From NCBI GenBank assembly GCA_963555705.1, contig OY743181.1, positions 22,200,513-22,264,512 on the forward strand: DNA of 64,000 nt. The letters are read 5' to 3'. Below the pieces are notes generated by a model, which had not been told where the DNA came from, ran no database searches, and saw only the letters and a list, made by a program, of their open reading frames with translations. Below are positions 11,689-22,655 of this stretch, piece after piece (position 1 is the stretch's first letter; the number at the start of each line of letters is the position of its first letter). The DNA is from Ligustrum vulgare (lineage: Eukaryota > Streptophyta > Magnoliopsida > Lamiales > Oleaceae). The translations under genes were made by a program, and so were the position numbers.

Positions 11689-11848
11689 TACTAAAATTTA
11701 GATTCTAAGTATCATAATTTAAAATGTATGACACATTAATACTTTAAAAAGGGCATAAATTTAGGGTATTATGCATTTGTCCCAAAGAAAATAAAAAAAA
11801 TAAAAAAATTGAAATGAAAGAAGTTATAATATGATGCCTCTCTAATGT

Positions 11849-12678
11849 TGGGCCTAATGCATAGTCCTCACTTGCCTCAGTTCTTTTAAAGAAAAATTAC
11901 ATGAACTCCTATATTTAAATAGGGAAAAATACCTAAATAAGGTGATTAAAAATACAAATTTCAAAAATAAGGCCAAACTTGTATAATGTTAAAATCATGT
12001 TGTAATTAGGATAATTAATTAAATTAAATGATTAAAAATATTTTATTAATTATATATATTAAGATCACAATATAGTATAATTTCAGGTCACAAATCATGA
12101 TTAGGTCACAATTATTTAGGGTCGCAAGTCAAAACCACTCTTTTTAAGGTCATAATCACCATTTTTAAGGTTACGAGTAATTATTTTCAGGTCATAGGTA
12201 AAAAAAAAAAAAAAATTGTTTAATACCAACACCTCCTCCAACGATCAAGACCATGATCGTCACTATCGTCGTCGCCGCCGCGCCAACACAACACCGACCT
12301 ACCACCACCATCCTACCACCAAAACAAGACACACCACCACAACATATTAAGGCCACAATTTTATTTTTAGGTCACAATCATAATCACCACCTCCTACCAC
12401 CATAGCCATGATCATCATTGTCTTCACCACACCACACCGTCATCGCCACAACCCTCAACCCCAATTTAATCTCAGTCTCAACAAAAAAGGCAGTCTACAT
12501 CAGCACGACACTGCAACAGACAAACATCACCACCACCATCATCATCAACGCTGCACACCAGAACACCACCGCATCTACCAAAACACCACACCACCACCTC
12601 CATCGTACCCGCCGCAACACCACAGCCCCACCCATCACCGCAACACCACAACACTACCCCATCATCACTACCACATGT
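11849..12678. repeat. CCACCA / GGTCACAA-rich repeat (family X), left part
   Basis: AT-rich start (about 11900-12060), then irregular (R)GGTCACAA motifs (12085-12190), then CACC-rich sequence (12230-12680). The same order occurs at 20215-21370 and, inverted, at 24830-26480. The His/Pro-rich frames at 12408-12722 follow from the CACCAC composition and are not credible proteins. The repeat is split by LTR element 1 (target CATGT) and resumes at 16215. Confidence 0.45.
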
Positions 12679-13241
12679 TGATGAGATCCCGGTCGGGGAA
12701 TCTCGTCGAAAATGCGGAATAACGAAATTTAAAACCCTAGGATAGATCTAGATCAGATCTGACACGAAAATAACCCAAAATTGAAATACTGGAAAGATAA
12801 AATTGACGATAGGACCTTGACCCAAGATTCACGACGCAAGAAATTGACGATGCGGAATCGAGATCCAAGGTTTTCGAAACACCACAAGGACTTGTCATTT
12901 CCTTGATAAGATTCTAATTGGAAACGCCATAAATATTCTCGCGAATATTTGATAAGTTCAATGCCACAAATATTTCACAATATTTGATAAGTTAGATTTG
13001 TTCTCGAAGAACACAAAAGGGACTCCTCAACCTTTTAATTAGAGAAAACTCTCTCAACTTTATTAATTTCAAAACTCAAACTAAACTATTTTTTACAATG
13101 AATGGAAGAATATAAATAAGCAAAATAACCTAGTCGCTAATTTACTAAAAATAGAATTCTAATTAAACTAGAATACTAAAATAGGCAAACAATTAATTAA
13201 AAATGGAAAATAATTAAGAATCCCCTAAAATCTGGAAAACC

Positions 13242-14090
13242 TCAATTACGGCCGTGATAAACACTTTTACGGCCGTAAAAGGCTTTCTGCTTAAAACTTA
13301 CGGCCGTGACCATCTTTCTTACGGCCGTAAATATGGAATTCTTCAATTCTTCATCTGAACCCGAGGCCGAGTTACGGCCGTGATAATAAATTTTACGGCC
13401 GTGACAGATCTTCGTTACGGTCGTAATGATCATTCTGCCCAAATAACTTCGATCACTCGTCTCGGCTTGTTCCTTTCGCCTTCTCGGCTCGACTCCAACA
13501 TGAAACTTGCTCCGTTTTGCACGTAGATCGCTGTCATATTGCCGATGTCTCGACTTTGCCCTTCGATTCCTAGTCCGGATCATATCATACTCCCTCTCTT
13601 GAAAAGGATTCGACCTCGAATCCATTTTTGGTCGACTTTTCAAACTCCTCCTGCTTTTCAGAGCTCGATGATCATGTTTAAGCTCTGTGCGATCCCTTAG
13701 ACTTTTGGGCTGCTCGTTTTTGCCAATGAATTTCTTTCCCGCCTTAAGTTCAATGTTTGACTTCGGTACCTGTAAAACAGAATTTAAAGAACAGGGGAGG
13801 GGTGTGTTAGCGTGAGTAAGTGCAAATAGACTCATTTTTGTGGTACACTCTCTTTTCTTTTGCTTTTTGCACTCAGTCTCTCCTTTTTCTGAGGTTTGAA
13901 CCTCAACCCTCTTTTCTTTATTTTTCACTCCCTCTCCTTTTTCTGAGGTCGTGGCATCAACTCTCTTTTCTTCAATTTCCACTCCCTCACCTTTTTCTGG
14001 GGTCGTGGCCTCAGCTCTCTTATTTTTCCCCTCAAACTCACTTTTCACTTTCAATTGATCTTTCAGGGCTTCAGTTGGAGATAGTGGCAT
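13242..14090 (-). CDS. Element 1 linker and C-terminal ORF, reading into the LTR
   Basis: 282-residue frame downstream of the protease. Residues about 20-65 contain three to four repeats of ATTPEKGEG/ATTSEKGEG in a Lys/Glu-rich linker. Next comes KMSLFA...TPLPCSLNSVLQV, which resembles the segment just before the reverse transcriptase in intact plant Gypsy polyproteins. The frame then jumps to DSRSNPFQER, a phrase I know from the extreme C terminus of such polyproteins, so RT, RNase H and integrase are missing. The tail is encoded by the LTR and contains YGRK/HGRN units from the ACGGCCGT sites. It is offset by one base from the protease frame. Whether any protein is made is unknown. Confidence 0.6.
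   Translation of the reverse strand: MPLSPTEALKDQLKVKSEFEGKNKRAEATTPEKGEGVEIEEKRVDATTSEKGEGVKNKEKRVEVQTSEKGETECKKQKKRECTTKMSLFALTHANTPLPCSLNSVLQVPKSNIELKAGKKFIGKNEQPKSLRDRTELKHDHRALKSRRSLKSRPKMDSRSNPFQEREYDMIRTRNRRAKSRHRQYDSDLRAKRSKFHVGVEPRRRKEQAETSDRSYLGRMIITTVTKICHGRKIYYHGRNSASGSDEELKNSIFTAVRKMVTAVSFKQKAFYGRKSVYHGRN
13248..13424. repeat. ACGGCCGT palindrome array, left LTR of element 1
   Basis: Seven sites start at 13248, 13269, 13300, 13321, 13374, 13395 and 13417 (the last is ACGGTCGT). Spacings are 21/31/21/53/21/22. Most sites extend to TTACGGCCGTRA. Confidence 0.9.
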
Positions 14091-15087
14091 TAGAGTAAAC
14101 TTTTTCCCCCTTTAATAAGCTGTATGTATTCGTATACCCATCATGTAGCACAGCCCTTTTATGTTGCCAAGGTCTCCCCAACAGTATATGACTAATTTGC
14201 ATTGGCACTACATCACAAATTACCTCATCCGAATACCCACCGAAAGAAAATGTCACTAAAGCCTGTCTTTTCACCTTAACTTTCCCTGACTCAGTCAACC
14301 ATTGTAATTTATAAGGCGTTGGATGTTTCATTAAAGGTAAGCCTAATTTTTCCACCAACATTGTACTGACTACATTAGTACAACTTCCCCCATCAATCAC
14401 CAAGCTACAAACTTTTTTATCCACTAAGCATCTAGTGCGAAAAATATTATCCCTTTGCCCATCCACATTTTCCAAAACATTCGCCTTACGTTTAATGCTA
14501 AGAGCATGCCTATCAATAATTGACTCATCCACCACAACACTTTTAGCCCCTTTACTATCACACCTATCCTTCTTACGTGGACAATCAAGTGCAATGTGAC
14601 CCCGTTCCAAACATTTAAAGCACTTAATATTTTTATCCTTAAGAGGCTTGGAATCAGAATTATTTTTACCTTTGGTTGTCGTTTCCTCCCTCCTTTTGTG
14701 AACATGATCACTACTCTCCCGTTTTGATGTCTCCTTCCGCTTTAATGGCCCTTTATCCATCCCATCTCCGTACCTAGCATGACATTCACGCCTATTACCT
14801 CTCCTAACCCGAGAACCATCATGAGATTGATCCCGAGGCCTTTGTTCACGTTCTGCACCTCGATTCTCCATTTGAGCCATGAACCTCTCAAATTGTGCAC
14901 TCATTGCTGCAATATCACCATTACCCTGTTCATCCTTTCTATTCACACCCCTGGGCTGTTTCCTGTCTCCAACAGAAGATGAAGATGTGGAAACCTTTCT
15001 ATCAGACATCTTTAAGACACGAACAAGGAAATTCGGAATATTTGGGAAATATTTGGAATTTTCGGAATTTTTTTTATAATCTGCCAA
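14071..15087 (-). CDS. Element 1 gag remnant and protease
   Basis: 338-residue frame. The likely start is the Met of MSDRKVSTSSSSVGD (27 residues in), matching the start of element 2's gag. An arginine/glutamate-rich N terminus leads directly to a CCHC zinc knuckle, CFKCLERGHIALDC. The core Retrotrans_gag domain present in element 2 is absent, deleted between the N terminus and the knuckle. The aspartic protease follows: active-site DGGSCTN, VEKLGLP, and the flap-side region ending HILLGRPWQ. The protease would cleave the polyprotein; without the gag core this copy probably cannot form particles. The frame ends near 14071, where a one-base shift separates it from the downstream linker ORF. 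Confidence 0.75.
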   Translation of the reverse strand: MADYKKNSENSKYFPNIPNFLVRVLKMSDRKVSTSSSSVGDRKQPRGVNRKDEQGNGDIAAMSAQFERFMAQMENRGAEREQRPRDQSHDGSRVRRGNRRECHARYGDGMDKGPLKRKETSKRESSDHVHKRREETTTKGKNNSDSKPLKDKNIKCFKCLERGHIALDCPRKKDRCDSKGAKSVVVDESIIDRHALSIKRKANVLENVDGQRDNIFRTRCLVDKKVCSLVIDGGSCTNVVSTMLVEKLGLPLMKHPTPYKLQWLTESGKVKVKRQALVTFSFGGYSDEVICDVVPMQISHILLGRPWQHKRAVLHDGYTNTYSLLKGEKVYSNATISN

Positions 15088-15270
15088 AGAATTGGACTAC
15101 GAGTATGGCAGAAAAAACGGAACTGGATTTGGACGAAAAACGAAGACGAAAAACACTTTTGAATTTTTGGGACTGACTCTTATGGATCAAACTGGAAAAA
15201 TTTATGACTGACACGAAGAACGCGAAGAACACAAAAAATCAAGAAACGCAAGAATCTGAAATAGATCCAA

Positions 15271-15282
15271 GCTCTGATACCA
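15271..15282 (-). promoter_or_regulatory. Primer binding site of element 1
   Basis: Minus-strand TGGTATCAGAGC, complementary to the 3' end of initiator tRNA-Met, two bases from the LTR at 15285. Confidence 0.85.
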
Positions 15283-15853
15283 GATGATGAGATCTCGGTC
15301 GGGGAATCTCGTCGAAAACGCGGAATAACGAAATTTAAAACCCTAGGATAGATCTAGATCAGATCTGACACGAAAATAACCCAAAATTAAAATAATGGAA
15401 AGATAAAATTGATGATAGGACCTTGACCCAAGATTCACGACGTAAGAAATTGACGATGCGGAATCGAGATCCAAGGTTTTCGAAACACCACAAGGACTTG
15501 TCAATTTCCTTGATAAGATTCTAATTGGAAACGCCACAAATATTCTCGCGAATATTTGATAAGTTCAACGCCACAAATATTTCACAATATTTGATAAGTT
15601 AGATTTGTTCTCGAAGAACACAAAAGGGACTCCTCAACCTTTTAATTAGAGAAAACTCTCTCAACTTTATTAATCTCAAAACTCAAACTAAACTGTTTTT
15701 ACAATGAATGGAAGAATATAAATAAGCAAAATAACCTAGTCGCTAATTTACTAAAAATAGAATTCTAATTAAACTAGAATACTAAAATAGGCAAACAATT
15801 AATTAAAAATGGAAAATAATTAAGAATCCCCTAAAATTCGGAAAACCTCAATT

Positions 15854-16051
15854 ACGGCCGTGATAAACACTTTTACGGCCGTAAAAGGCTTTCTGCTTAA
15901 AACTTACGGTCGTGACCATCTTTCTTACGGCCGTATATATGGAATTCTTCAATTCTTCATCTGAACCCGAGGCGGAGTTACGGCCGTGATAATAACTTTT
16001 ACCGCCGTAATTATAAGAGTTACGGCCGTGACAGATCTTCGTTACGGCCGT
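15854..16051. repeat. ACGGCCGT palindrome array, right LTR of element 1
   Basis: Eight sites at 15854, 15875, 15906 (ACGGTCGT), 15927, 15980, 16001 (ACCGCCGT), 16022 and 16044. Spacings are 21/31/21/53/21/21/22. This copy keeps the 21-bp step lost from the left LTR. Confidence 0.9.
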
Positions 16052-16214
16052 AATGATCATTCTGCCCAAATAACTTCGATCACTCGTCTCGGTTTGTTCC
16101 TTTCGCCTTCTCGGCTCAACTCCAACATGAAACTTGCTCCGTTTTGCACGTAGATCGCTGTCATATTTCCGATGTCTCGACTTTGCCCTTCGATGCCTGG
16201 TCCGGATCATATCA

Positions 16215-17042
16215 CATGTGACCCAACAAAACTATCAAATTTGACCTTAAAGATCCCCATCTCCAAATCTGAGAATGTCAGCCAATCATCCTCGTTGAAT
16301 TCGAAGTTGAAATTGTGTGCAGCAGCAACTGCTATTCCCTGCAAAGTTGAAATCAAAACCGTACGCAGTAGCACGAGTCTAACGCAGCAGTGTCTGTAAC
16401 CTATTGTAGTAGCCACCGTTGGCGGAGAGAAGCATCCGTCCGTCGTGGTCAAAGAGGGGCAAAAATGGAGGGTAAAATTGGAATGAGAAGTTGTATGTGC
16501 TGTCGTCTGTGATTTTCCATTATGCGTGTCGCTGTGTTAGGATTCAGAGGGTTGTATGGATGTGGGTAAATTTCTCCCGGAGATGATGAATGTATGGAGA
16601 CGACTGTAGAGCTAGAGAGGGAGAGGGTTCAAAGTGATTTAAAATTGAATCAGGTTTTGACTTTGAGTGGGCTAGGGTGAAGTTGGGGTTAGGGTTGGTA
16701 GTAAAGGTTAATAACAGTTTAATGATATTATTATTAATATTAAAAAATAATAATTACCCCCTGATTTTTGGACAAATATCTTATATAGCTGACTTTTGAT
16801 TTATGAAGTTTAAAAACATGTGTGGATGTAATTTCCACATTTAAATATCTTATTGTAAAATATGAGATGTAATTTATATTTTTGAAAAATCATGTGCTAA
16901 TTACTCATTTAATTTTTATTAATTAAATTATTTATTATTAAAAATTAAATTACCCTACCTCAATTCATTTCTCCCCAATTCAAACCCCAAGTAATTTTCA
17001 ACCAATTTCAATCTCTCTCACTCAACCAAGATCGTCAATGAA
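16215..17042. repeat. Family X repeat, right part, and AT-rich flank
   Basis: Continues the repeat interrupted by element 1. 16215-16700 is GC-richer and might be a captured exon, but no open frame is convincing. 16700-16960 is AT-rich, then a pyrimidine-rich leader-like stretch (16980-17040) precedes the ATG at 17043. The order AT-rich block then leader-like DNA is echoed at 25000-25140. Confidence 0.35.
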
Positions 17043-17213
17043 ATGGCAGCGAGATCGCCGGCATCGAGGGGCAACAACGACCACGAGATTATTTTTACCA
17101 TGTGGTCCTACACTATGCTTTCGGTAAGGGCGACGGGATTAGACTTTCCATATGATGAAGGTCATAACTATGAGGTCCTCGAGGAATATTTAATAGTTTT
17201 TTGCATTGGGTGA
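17043..17213 (+). CDS. Short ORF or first-exon candidate, unrecognised
   Basis: 56 codons after a CT-rich leader, with a consensus-like donor TCG|GTAAGG about 80 bases in. That would give a first coding exon beginning MAARSPASRGNNDHEIIF. I recognise no family and see no following exon. It may be a fragment carried by the surrounding repeat, or chance. Confidence 0.2.
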   Translation: MAARSPASRGNNDHEIIFTMWSYTMLSVRATGLDFPYDEGHNYEVLEEYLIVFCIG

Positions 17214-19759
17214 ATTATGGAGATAGTCTTTGTCATTAAGGTTTTGCTTCAGTTCTCAAATATTTAGCATTTCATCTCAATATGTTTTTTTGGGTGTTTG
17301 TATTGGAGAAATTATGAAGTATGATATACCAGTAATTAGTTTATGTCTTTTTTCTAATAAAAGTCATACTCTTGTCATACAATGTGATTTGTTCGAATGA
17401 TCGGAGCTTGAGTAGCACGTAAGAGTAAAAGTCAACATGTCTAACATTCTGTTTGGAGCTCTTTTTATTTATTTATTTTCCTTTTCTTTAGTTGATGGAT
17501 ACTAGGTTCTGATTCTGTAAATATAAATATCTAGGAGTTCCAATCGTTGTAGTAATATAGTATAGGCTATTGATTCTTTACATCCATGCTATGGTTTTAA
17601 CTTTGTTATAAAAATTAAAATTGTCAATATGTTTGATGATCTTTGATTCTCTAGCTACCTCCATTAAAGATTCATGTCATGGTTCAACCTTCTCCCTGTA
17701 GTAAATGAGTTGCGGGGTACACGATTTCACGTAATTTTTTTTTTTAAAAAAAATATACAATGGAAATTAAGTTGCATGCCTAGCAGAAGTTAAATTAAAA
17801 GTTCTGCCTCTGCATGTATCGATACATGTATAAGTATTTTCAAAATTTGGTTTAGAACTGAAAGCTTAGGTTCCATTTTAGTAGGAAATCCTCTCCGCTT
17901 TCAGTTGGATGTCGAAACAAGGAGGCATTCTGGCTGACGCATGCTTTTAGGAAGGCCGAAGAGTCCCTTAGCTAAACAGAAACAACTAAATAATGCTCAC
18001 CTCCGGTGGTTGATAGTGGAGCAAAGGCTGGATAAAACATGCATAAGCATGCCTTATCATCCAAAAGGAATTTAAACTTTATTTATGTGTGTTGAAATGT
18101 GTTAAGAATGCATTCCATGATTTTACAATAAGCAGTGTTAATTATATATAGTGAATGTATTGATAATAATATCGATACATGTATGGATACATACCACCTT
18201 GCATACAATTTTGAAACAGAAAACTGATATAATCTGAAACTACTTTCCTTTTTATTTTACTTTGATTGTTTTTTAACAAATAACTATTATATAACCTAGT
18301 TAAGTAAATCATCATTTACAAAATAAGTTTTTGTTGAATTATTCTTGTGGCAACTTCAATGCCTATATACTTTGACCTGTGAACACAATCATTCTTGTAT
18401 TATATAGTAACAATCTAATTTTTGATCACTACATCTGTGTGTATCGATACCGGGTATTGATACCTGGTATCGATACATACAGGGTAACAGTTATTCTCTG
18501 CAGTTTAAAACTTGGCACCAAAGCTCGTTAGATGAACCTAACTGATATATATCGATACATGTATTTAAAATGATGTACAACAATGTACAAAACGCATATT
18601 TTATGTATCAAAACGTAGTTAGCTTTTACTTATTTGACACAGGATTTGACAGAGATCAAAATGTAATCACGTGCCTATTTTAAAACAAACTTACATATTA
18701 GTAACAGTATACTCATCGATATACAATAACTCAAAAGTGCATGCATCATAAAATTCATCTGTTACTTTGGTGTACTTGTAACGATATAGGGTTGGGAATT
18801 TAGACGGATAGCTCCAAATTTCCACTTCAGTGGTATAGATGTACATGGAGCCATTGGAGGAAAGATTTCACCCGCTTTACTTGAATTTGAAAGCATTACA
18901 TTCAAGCATTTGAATATTTGAAAAAAATAAAATTAAAAGCATGAATACAAAGAGTATCAGCAAGTAACAAATTTATTTTATGAAAACATGATTTCACATG
19001 GGCCTGAATTACAAATCAAGTATTATCCCTAGCGAGCTTTAAATTCACAAAGGGTATACAACCCCAATTCAAACATTTCGCACGATATATCACTTGGGGT
19101 ATTAACCCCGATATTCAAATATTTTTACGATATAATGATGTCTACTAATCGCAAGTGTGCGACATCGTATCCAAGTAATAAATTAAATGTTTGGTTTGGT
19201 TTGGTTTGATTTGATTTAGGAAAATAAATGATATGGGTTGGGTTGGAAAAACGTAAAACCCTTTTAAATGATTTGGTTTGAAAATCTATCAAAAACCGCT
19301 CAAACCAAATCGTTTATACCCTTTTTCCACATTGCAATGGCCCAACTAAACAATTTAGCGCATATTACAATTAATAAAATGGATTGTCCACGTAAATCCC
19401 GACTTTAGGGATCAATTTGAAATTTACTTGAATTTGAAAATTGCTTATATTAAAATCTTAAAAATTGAAAAATACCTCATAATCTCTTGAAGTGTCACAA
19501 TATGATACTTATGATATTTCTCAAATATGTTAGTATCACCATATGATATTTTTCAAATTTTTTTAGTAGCAATGAAGTATTTTTCAAAAAATAAAATAAA
19601 ATTGAGTAGTAAAAAGTAGCTTTGCTATCTAAAATAAGTAAAATGTACAATTATCCCTAAAAATTGAACCCATTTTACAACTTCAAGCATATCTTCATAT
19701 TAATATTAATATTAATATTAATCTTAATGTATATTATGGGTCTGTTTGTTTCTAATTAA
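17214..19759. other. Intergenic DNA without a recognised gene
   Basis: No credible coding sequence. Two patterns stand out. TATCGATACATGTA-type palindromes occur at about 17816, 18170 and 18549, with three GTATYGATAC sites at 18441, 18454 and 18467 (13-bp steps). A GGTTTGGTTTG / CAAACCAAA inverted-repeat-rich segment at 19190-19325 resembles subterminal repeats of a small hAT-like element. Confidence 0.4.
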
Positions 19760-19932
19760 GAGCTTGTTTACTAATGTGAAACGTTTTAGTTTTTGTGTTT
19801 TTTTCTGATTTTTTTATGGATGTGCGGTTTAAAAATGTTTGAAAAATAAAAAATTGTCTGCTGACTAAGAATTAATAGTTGAAATTGAGTTTGATAAGTT
19901 GAAATGAAACTTTTTCGTTACCAAACGTGCTC
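19760..19932. mobile_element. Tourist-like MITE (copy 2)
   Basis: Ends GAGCTTGTTTACTAATG and, inverted, GAGCACGTTTGGTAACG. The flanks TAA/TAT are an imperfect three-base duplication. Body resembles copies 1, 3, 4 and 5. Confidence 0.55.
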
Positions 19933-20214
19933 TATAAAGCAAATTTGTATCAAAGTCAATAATTAATTATAACCACATATTTTATGGGTCCCACAACTTT
20001 TTAATCACACATCTCATCAAATTTTATCAAAATTTCCGAAAAATCTTATTTTAATCTCTATCAAACAAGAGCTATATTATTATAACAATAAAGCTGCCAA
20101 ATATATCACCGCACAGTTTCCCGCCTTTTTTACACTTGCCTAAAATGGAAATTTATGGTTTATAGAGATCTAAATAAATAAAAAAAAAAAGTGATTATCT
20201 ATATACAATTCAAT
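19933..20214. other. Intergenic DNA
   Basis: A second fragment of MITE-like sequence (CAAACAAGAGC near 20065) and AT-rich DNA; no gene. Confidence 0.3.
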
Positions 20215-21370
20215 TGTAAATTTAACCCTCCACCCCCACACACCCCACCATGCAAAGTCATAGTTTGGTCAAATTAAAGATTTATCGCAAATTTCACCCG
20301 CTCCCACCCCACCAATCCCTCCCACAAAGTCACATTTCAGTCACAATTACAAATTTCACTCCAACCCACCCCGAACCCATCCCCCAGTCACCCCACCTCA
20401 CCCAGGAGTGTTTCAATTGGTCACATAAAGTTACAATTCTTAACAATTACAAATTTAGTGGCAAGATTTACCCTAACGCGCCCACCCCACCCACAAAGTC
20501 ACAACTAGTCACACAAAGTCACATTTCAATCATAATTACAAATTTGGTCACAAATCTCACTGCAAACTCACCCCCACCCAACCCTACCACATCAACAAAG
20601 TCACAATTGGTCACACAAAGTCACAGTTCAGTCACAATTACAAATTTAGATGCATAATTTTTTATTGGTCACAATTTATTCAATTTCTTGCACAATTAGT
20701 AAATATTTCGGTCACAATTATCTAATAGTTGGTCACATTTGTGACTGATAAAATCTTGTAACATATAAGTTAACTTAATTGGTCACGTTCAATGGTCATA
20801 CAAAGTCAAAAAGTCACAATTAGTCACTATCTTGGTCATAATTACCTGAAAAAATGGTCACATCCTATGCTTGTCACAAGTCGTACAAAGTCACAATTAG
20901 TTAATATTTTGATCACAATTACCTAATAATTGACCATAATTATCCATAATTGGTCCCAACTTACTCATTTTCTTGATCGCGGTTAGTTAATATTTTATAT
21001 CATAATTATCTAATAATTGGTCATATTCCATACTCGTCACAAGTCGTACAAAGTCACATTTGATCGACATTTTGGACACAATTACCAAATAATAAGTCAC
21101 AATTACCTCACCTCACTCATTACAACCTCAACCACCACAAGATCAGCACCACCACCACCCCCAAACAACAAAACTCCATAGTCCGCACCATCTCACTGCA
21201 ACCTCAATCGCCACCAGATTGGCACCACCACCAAACAATAAAACTCCACAGTCTACATCATCAACACTGTTTCCACCGCGGTCTCCTCCACCACCACCAC
21301 CAACAGCAACTGTAAAACTCATATATAGAGACTGTAAATTTAACACCACCACCACCACATCAAATCATAA
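20215..21370. repeat. Family X repeat: GTCACAA phrases followed by CACCACC-rich DNA
   Basis: The phrases AAAGTCACAATT, GGTCACA and ATTACAAATTT recur irregularly, every 30-60 bp, from 20250 to 21110. CACCACCACC-rich sequence follows at 21120-21360. The frames across it are compositional. Same layout as 12085-12680 and inverse of 25500-26340. Confidence 0.5.
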
Positions 21371-21785
21371 TTAACCAAATATTCTCAAGTTAAAAATTTA
21401 GATCTACACATCAATCGAATGTTTTGAATAGTATTAAGACTTGAAGCAAATTAAGTATCTCTGACAGCTTCGAATTTTTACCACAACCCACCGCCTTGCA
21501 CCATCTTCTGTACCACAAACCACCGCACTTATACCCAATCACTAATGACTTGAAGATATCTTATAACCTTCGAATTTTAGCCCGTTGCCTTCATAGTGGT
21601 ATTGGACTTGGAACCTTGCCACCTTTGGAATTCCGATCTAATTGATTTGTTGTATCGGAGATGCTCATTTTTACTAGCGATGATCTCTCCGCTTGAGATC
21701 GAGTTTGTGGCTCGCTGGGAAGAATGTCTTTACTGGTAGATAGAGAAGAGGGGTCGTCGGGTGGGAAGGGAGTCAAGTGATGTCT
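21371..21785. other. Intergenic DNA, no feature recognised
   Basis: Mixed composition, no ORF above about 60 codons with family resemblance. Confidence 0.3.
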
Positions 21786-22560
21786 TGTAACACCCCAAGT
21801 TTAATATCTAAAACATAGGCGTGTTAACTTTCATTCACATTATATGCGGAATTAAATCATTTAAAACATTAAAATTTTCATTTTTCTATTATAAAATTTT
21901 ACAGAATTTCGGCAGAGTCTCCTCTATACATAGGACTTAACCAACCTGTAGAGGGACAACATAACCAAAAGAATAATTTAAACATAATCAAACCACCTCT
22001 CAATCACATTCACCATCACCAAAACAAATTCTTTCAATCCCAAACTCCTCAACATGAAATTCCTAAAACAATAGGCATTAGCAAATGAAATAAGAGGCAG
22101 TTTAATAGTTAATGCGACGTCATAATTCATTCAAAGCTAACTTCAACCAAACCATGATCAATAAAATGAATAAGAATTAATTTAAATAATATCTTAAATA
22201 AATTTAACTTTATTTAATAAGGGTGACAGCGTGTATTGTCTGAGTCTGCCCCAGAGCCCTCCCCTCAGATCATCTAACTTTCATCACCTGAAATATGGGG
22301 GGGAGGGAATTGGGGTGAGCTAAAACTCAGTAAGTAAAATTTATGCATGTAATGCATGCTTATGACATGAAATGCTTTAAAAATTCAATATATGTATCCC
22401 CATTTACTTTACTTTCTAAAACTTTCAAACTTTTCAAACTTTCACTTAACATTTCAAAACTTTCACTTCATTTCCATCGTGAGCTCACTTGGTGTATCTT
22501 GTAGCCAATCAGATAACAGTGGGCAATTCTTATTTGGAACCAGATTAACATTCACATTTT

Positions 22561-22655
22561 CACCGCAAAGCGGTTTAACATTCACTTTCCCACCGCAAAG
22601 CGGTTTAACAGTCCACCGTAAAACGGTTGAACATTCAGTTGCAAAGCGACTTAAT
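22561..22655. repeat. Tandem mini-hairpins ACCGCAAAGCGGT
   Basis: CACCGCAAAGCGGTTTAACA occurs twice (from about 22560 and 22590), then CACCGTAAAACGGTTGAACA, then TTGCAAAGCGACTTAA. The third unit keeps its pairing through a compensating change (CCGTAAAACGG); the fourth is partly degenerate. Confidence 0.7.

Larger units (their letters stand above)
8974..11848. repeat. Segmental duplication, copy B
   Basis: Second copy of the unit at 1-2880, with the same internal order of Helitron end, SINE and nested hAT-like elements. Breakpoint at 11848. Confidence 0.85.
12679..16214 (-). mobile_element. Element 1: non-autonomous Ty3/Gypsy LTR retrotransposon (gag-protease only)
   Basis: Complete insertion: 5-bp target duplication CATGT at 12674-12678 and 16215-16219, and LTRs 12679-13587 (909 bp) and 15285-16214 (930 bp), both TGATGAG...CATATCA. 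Minus-strand orientation is set by the primer binding site (15271-15282, TGGTATCAGAGC on the minus strand, complementary to initiator tRNA-Met) and a purine tract next to the left LTR (13588-13600). The interior codes for a zinc knuckle and a protease, but there is no reverse transcriptase, RNase H or integrase, so movement would need enzymes supplied in trans. The LTR length difference comes from about 21 bp missing from the palindrome array of the left LTR. Confidence 0.9.

Noticed and set aside
12408..12722. His/Pro-rich open frame
   Set aside because: Direct translation of CACCACC repeats; same effect at 21143-21358 and 61350-61568.
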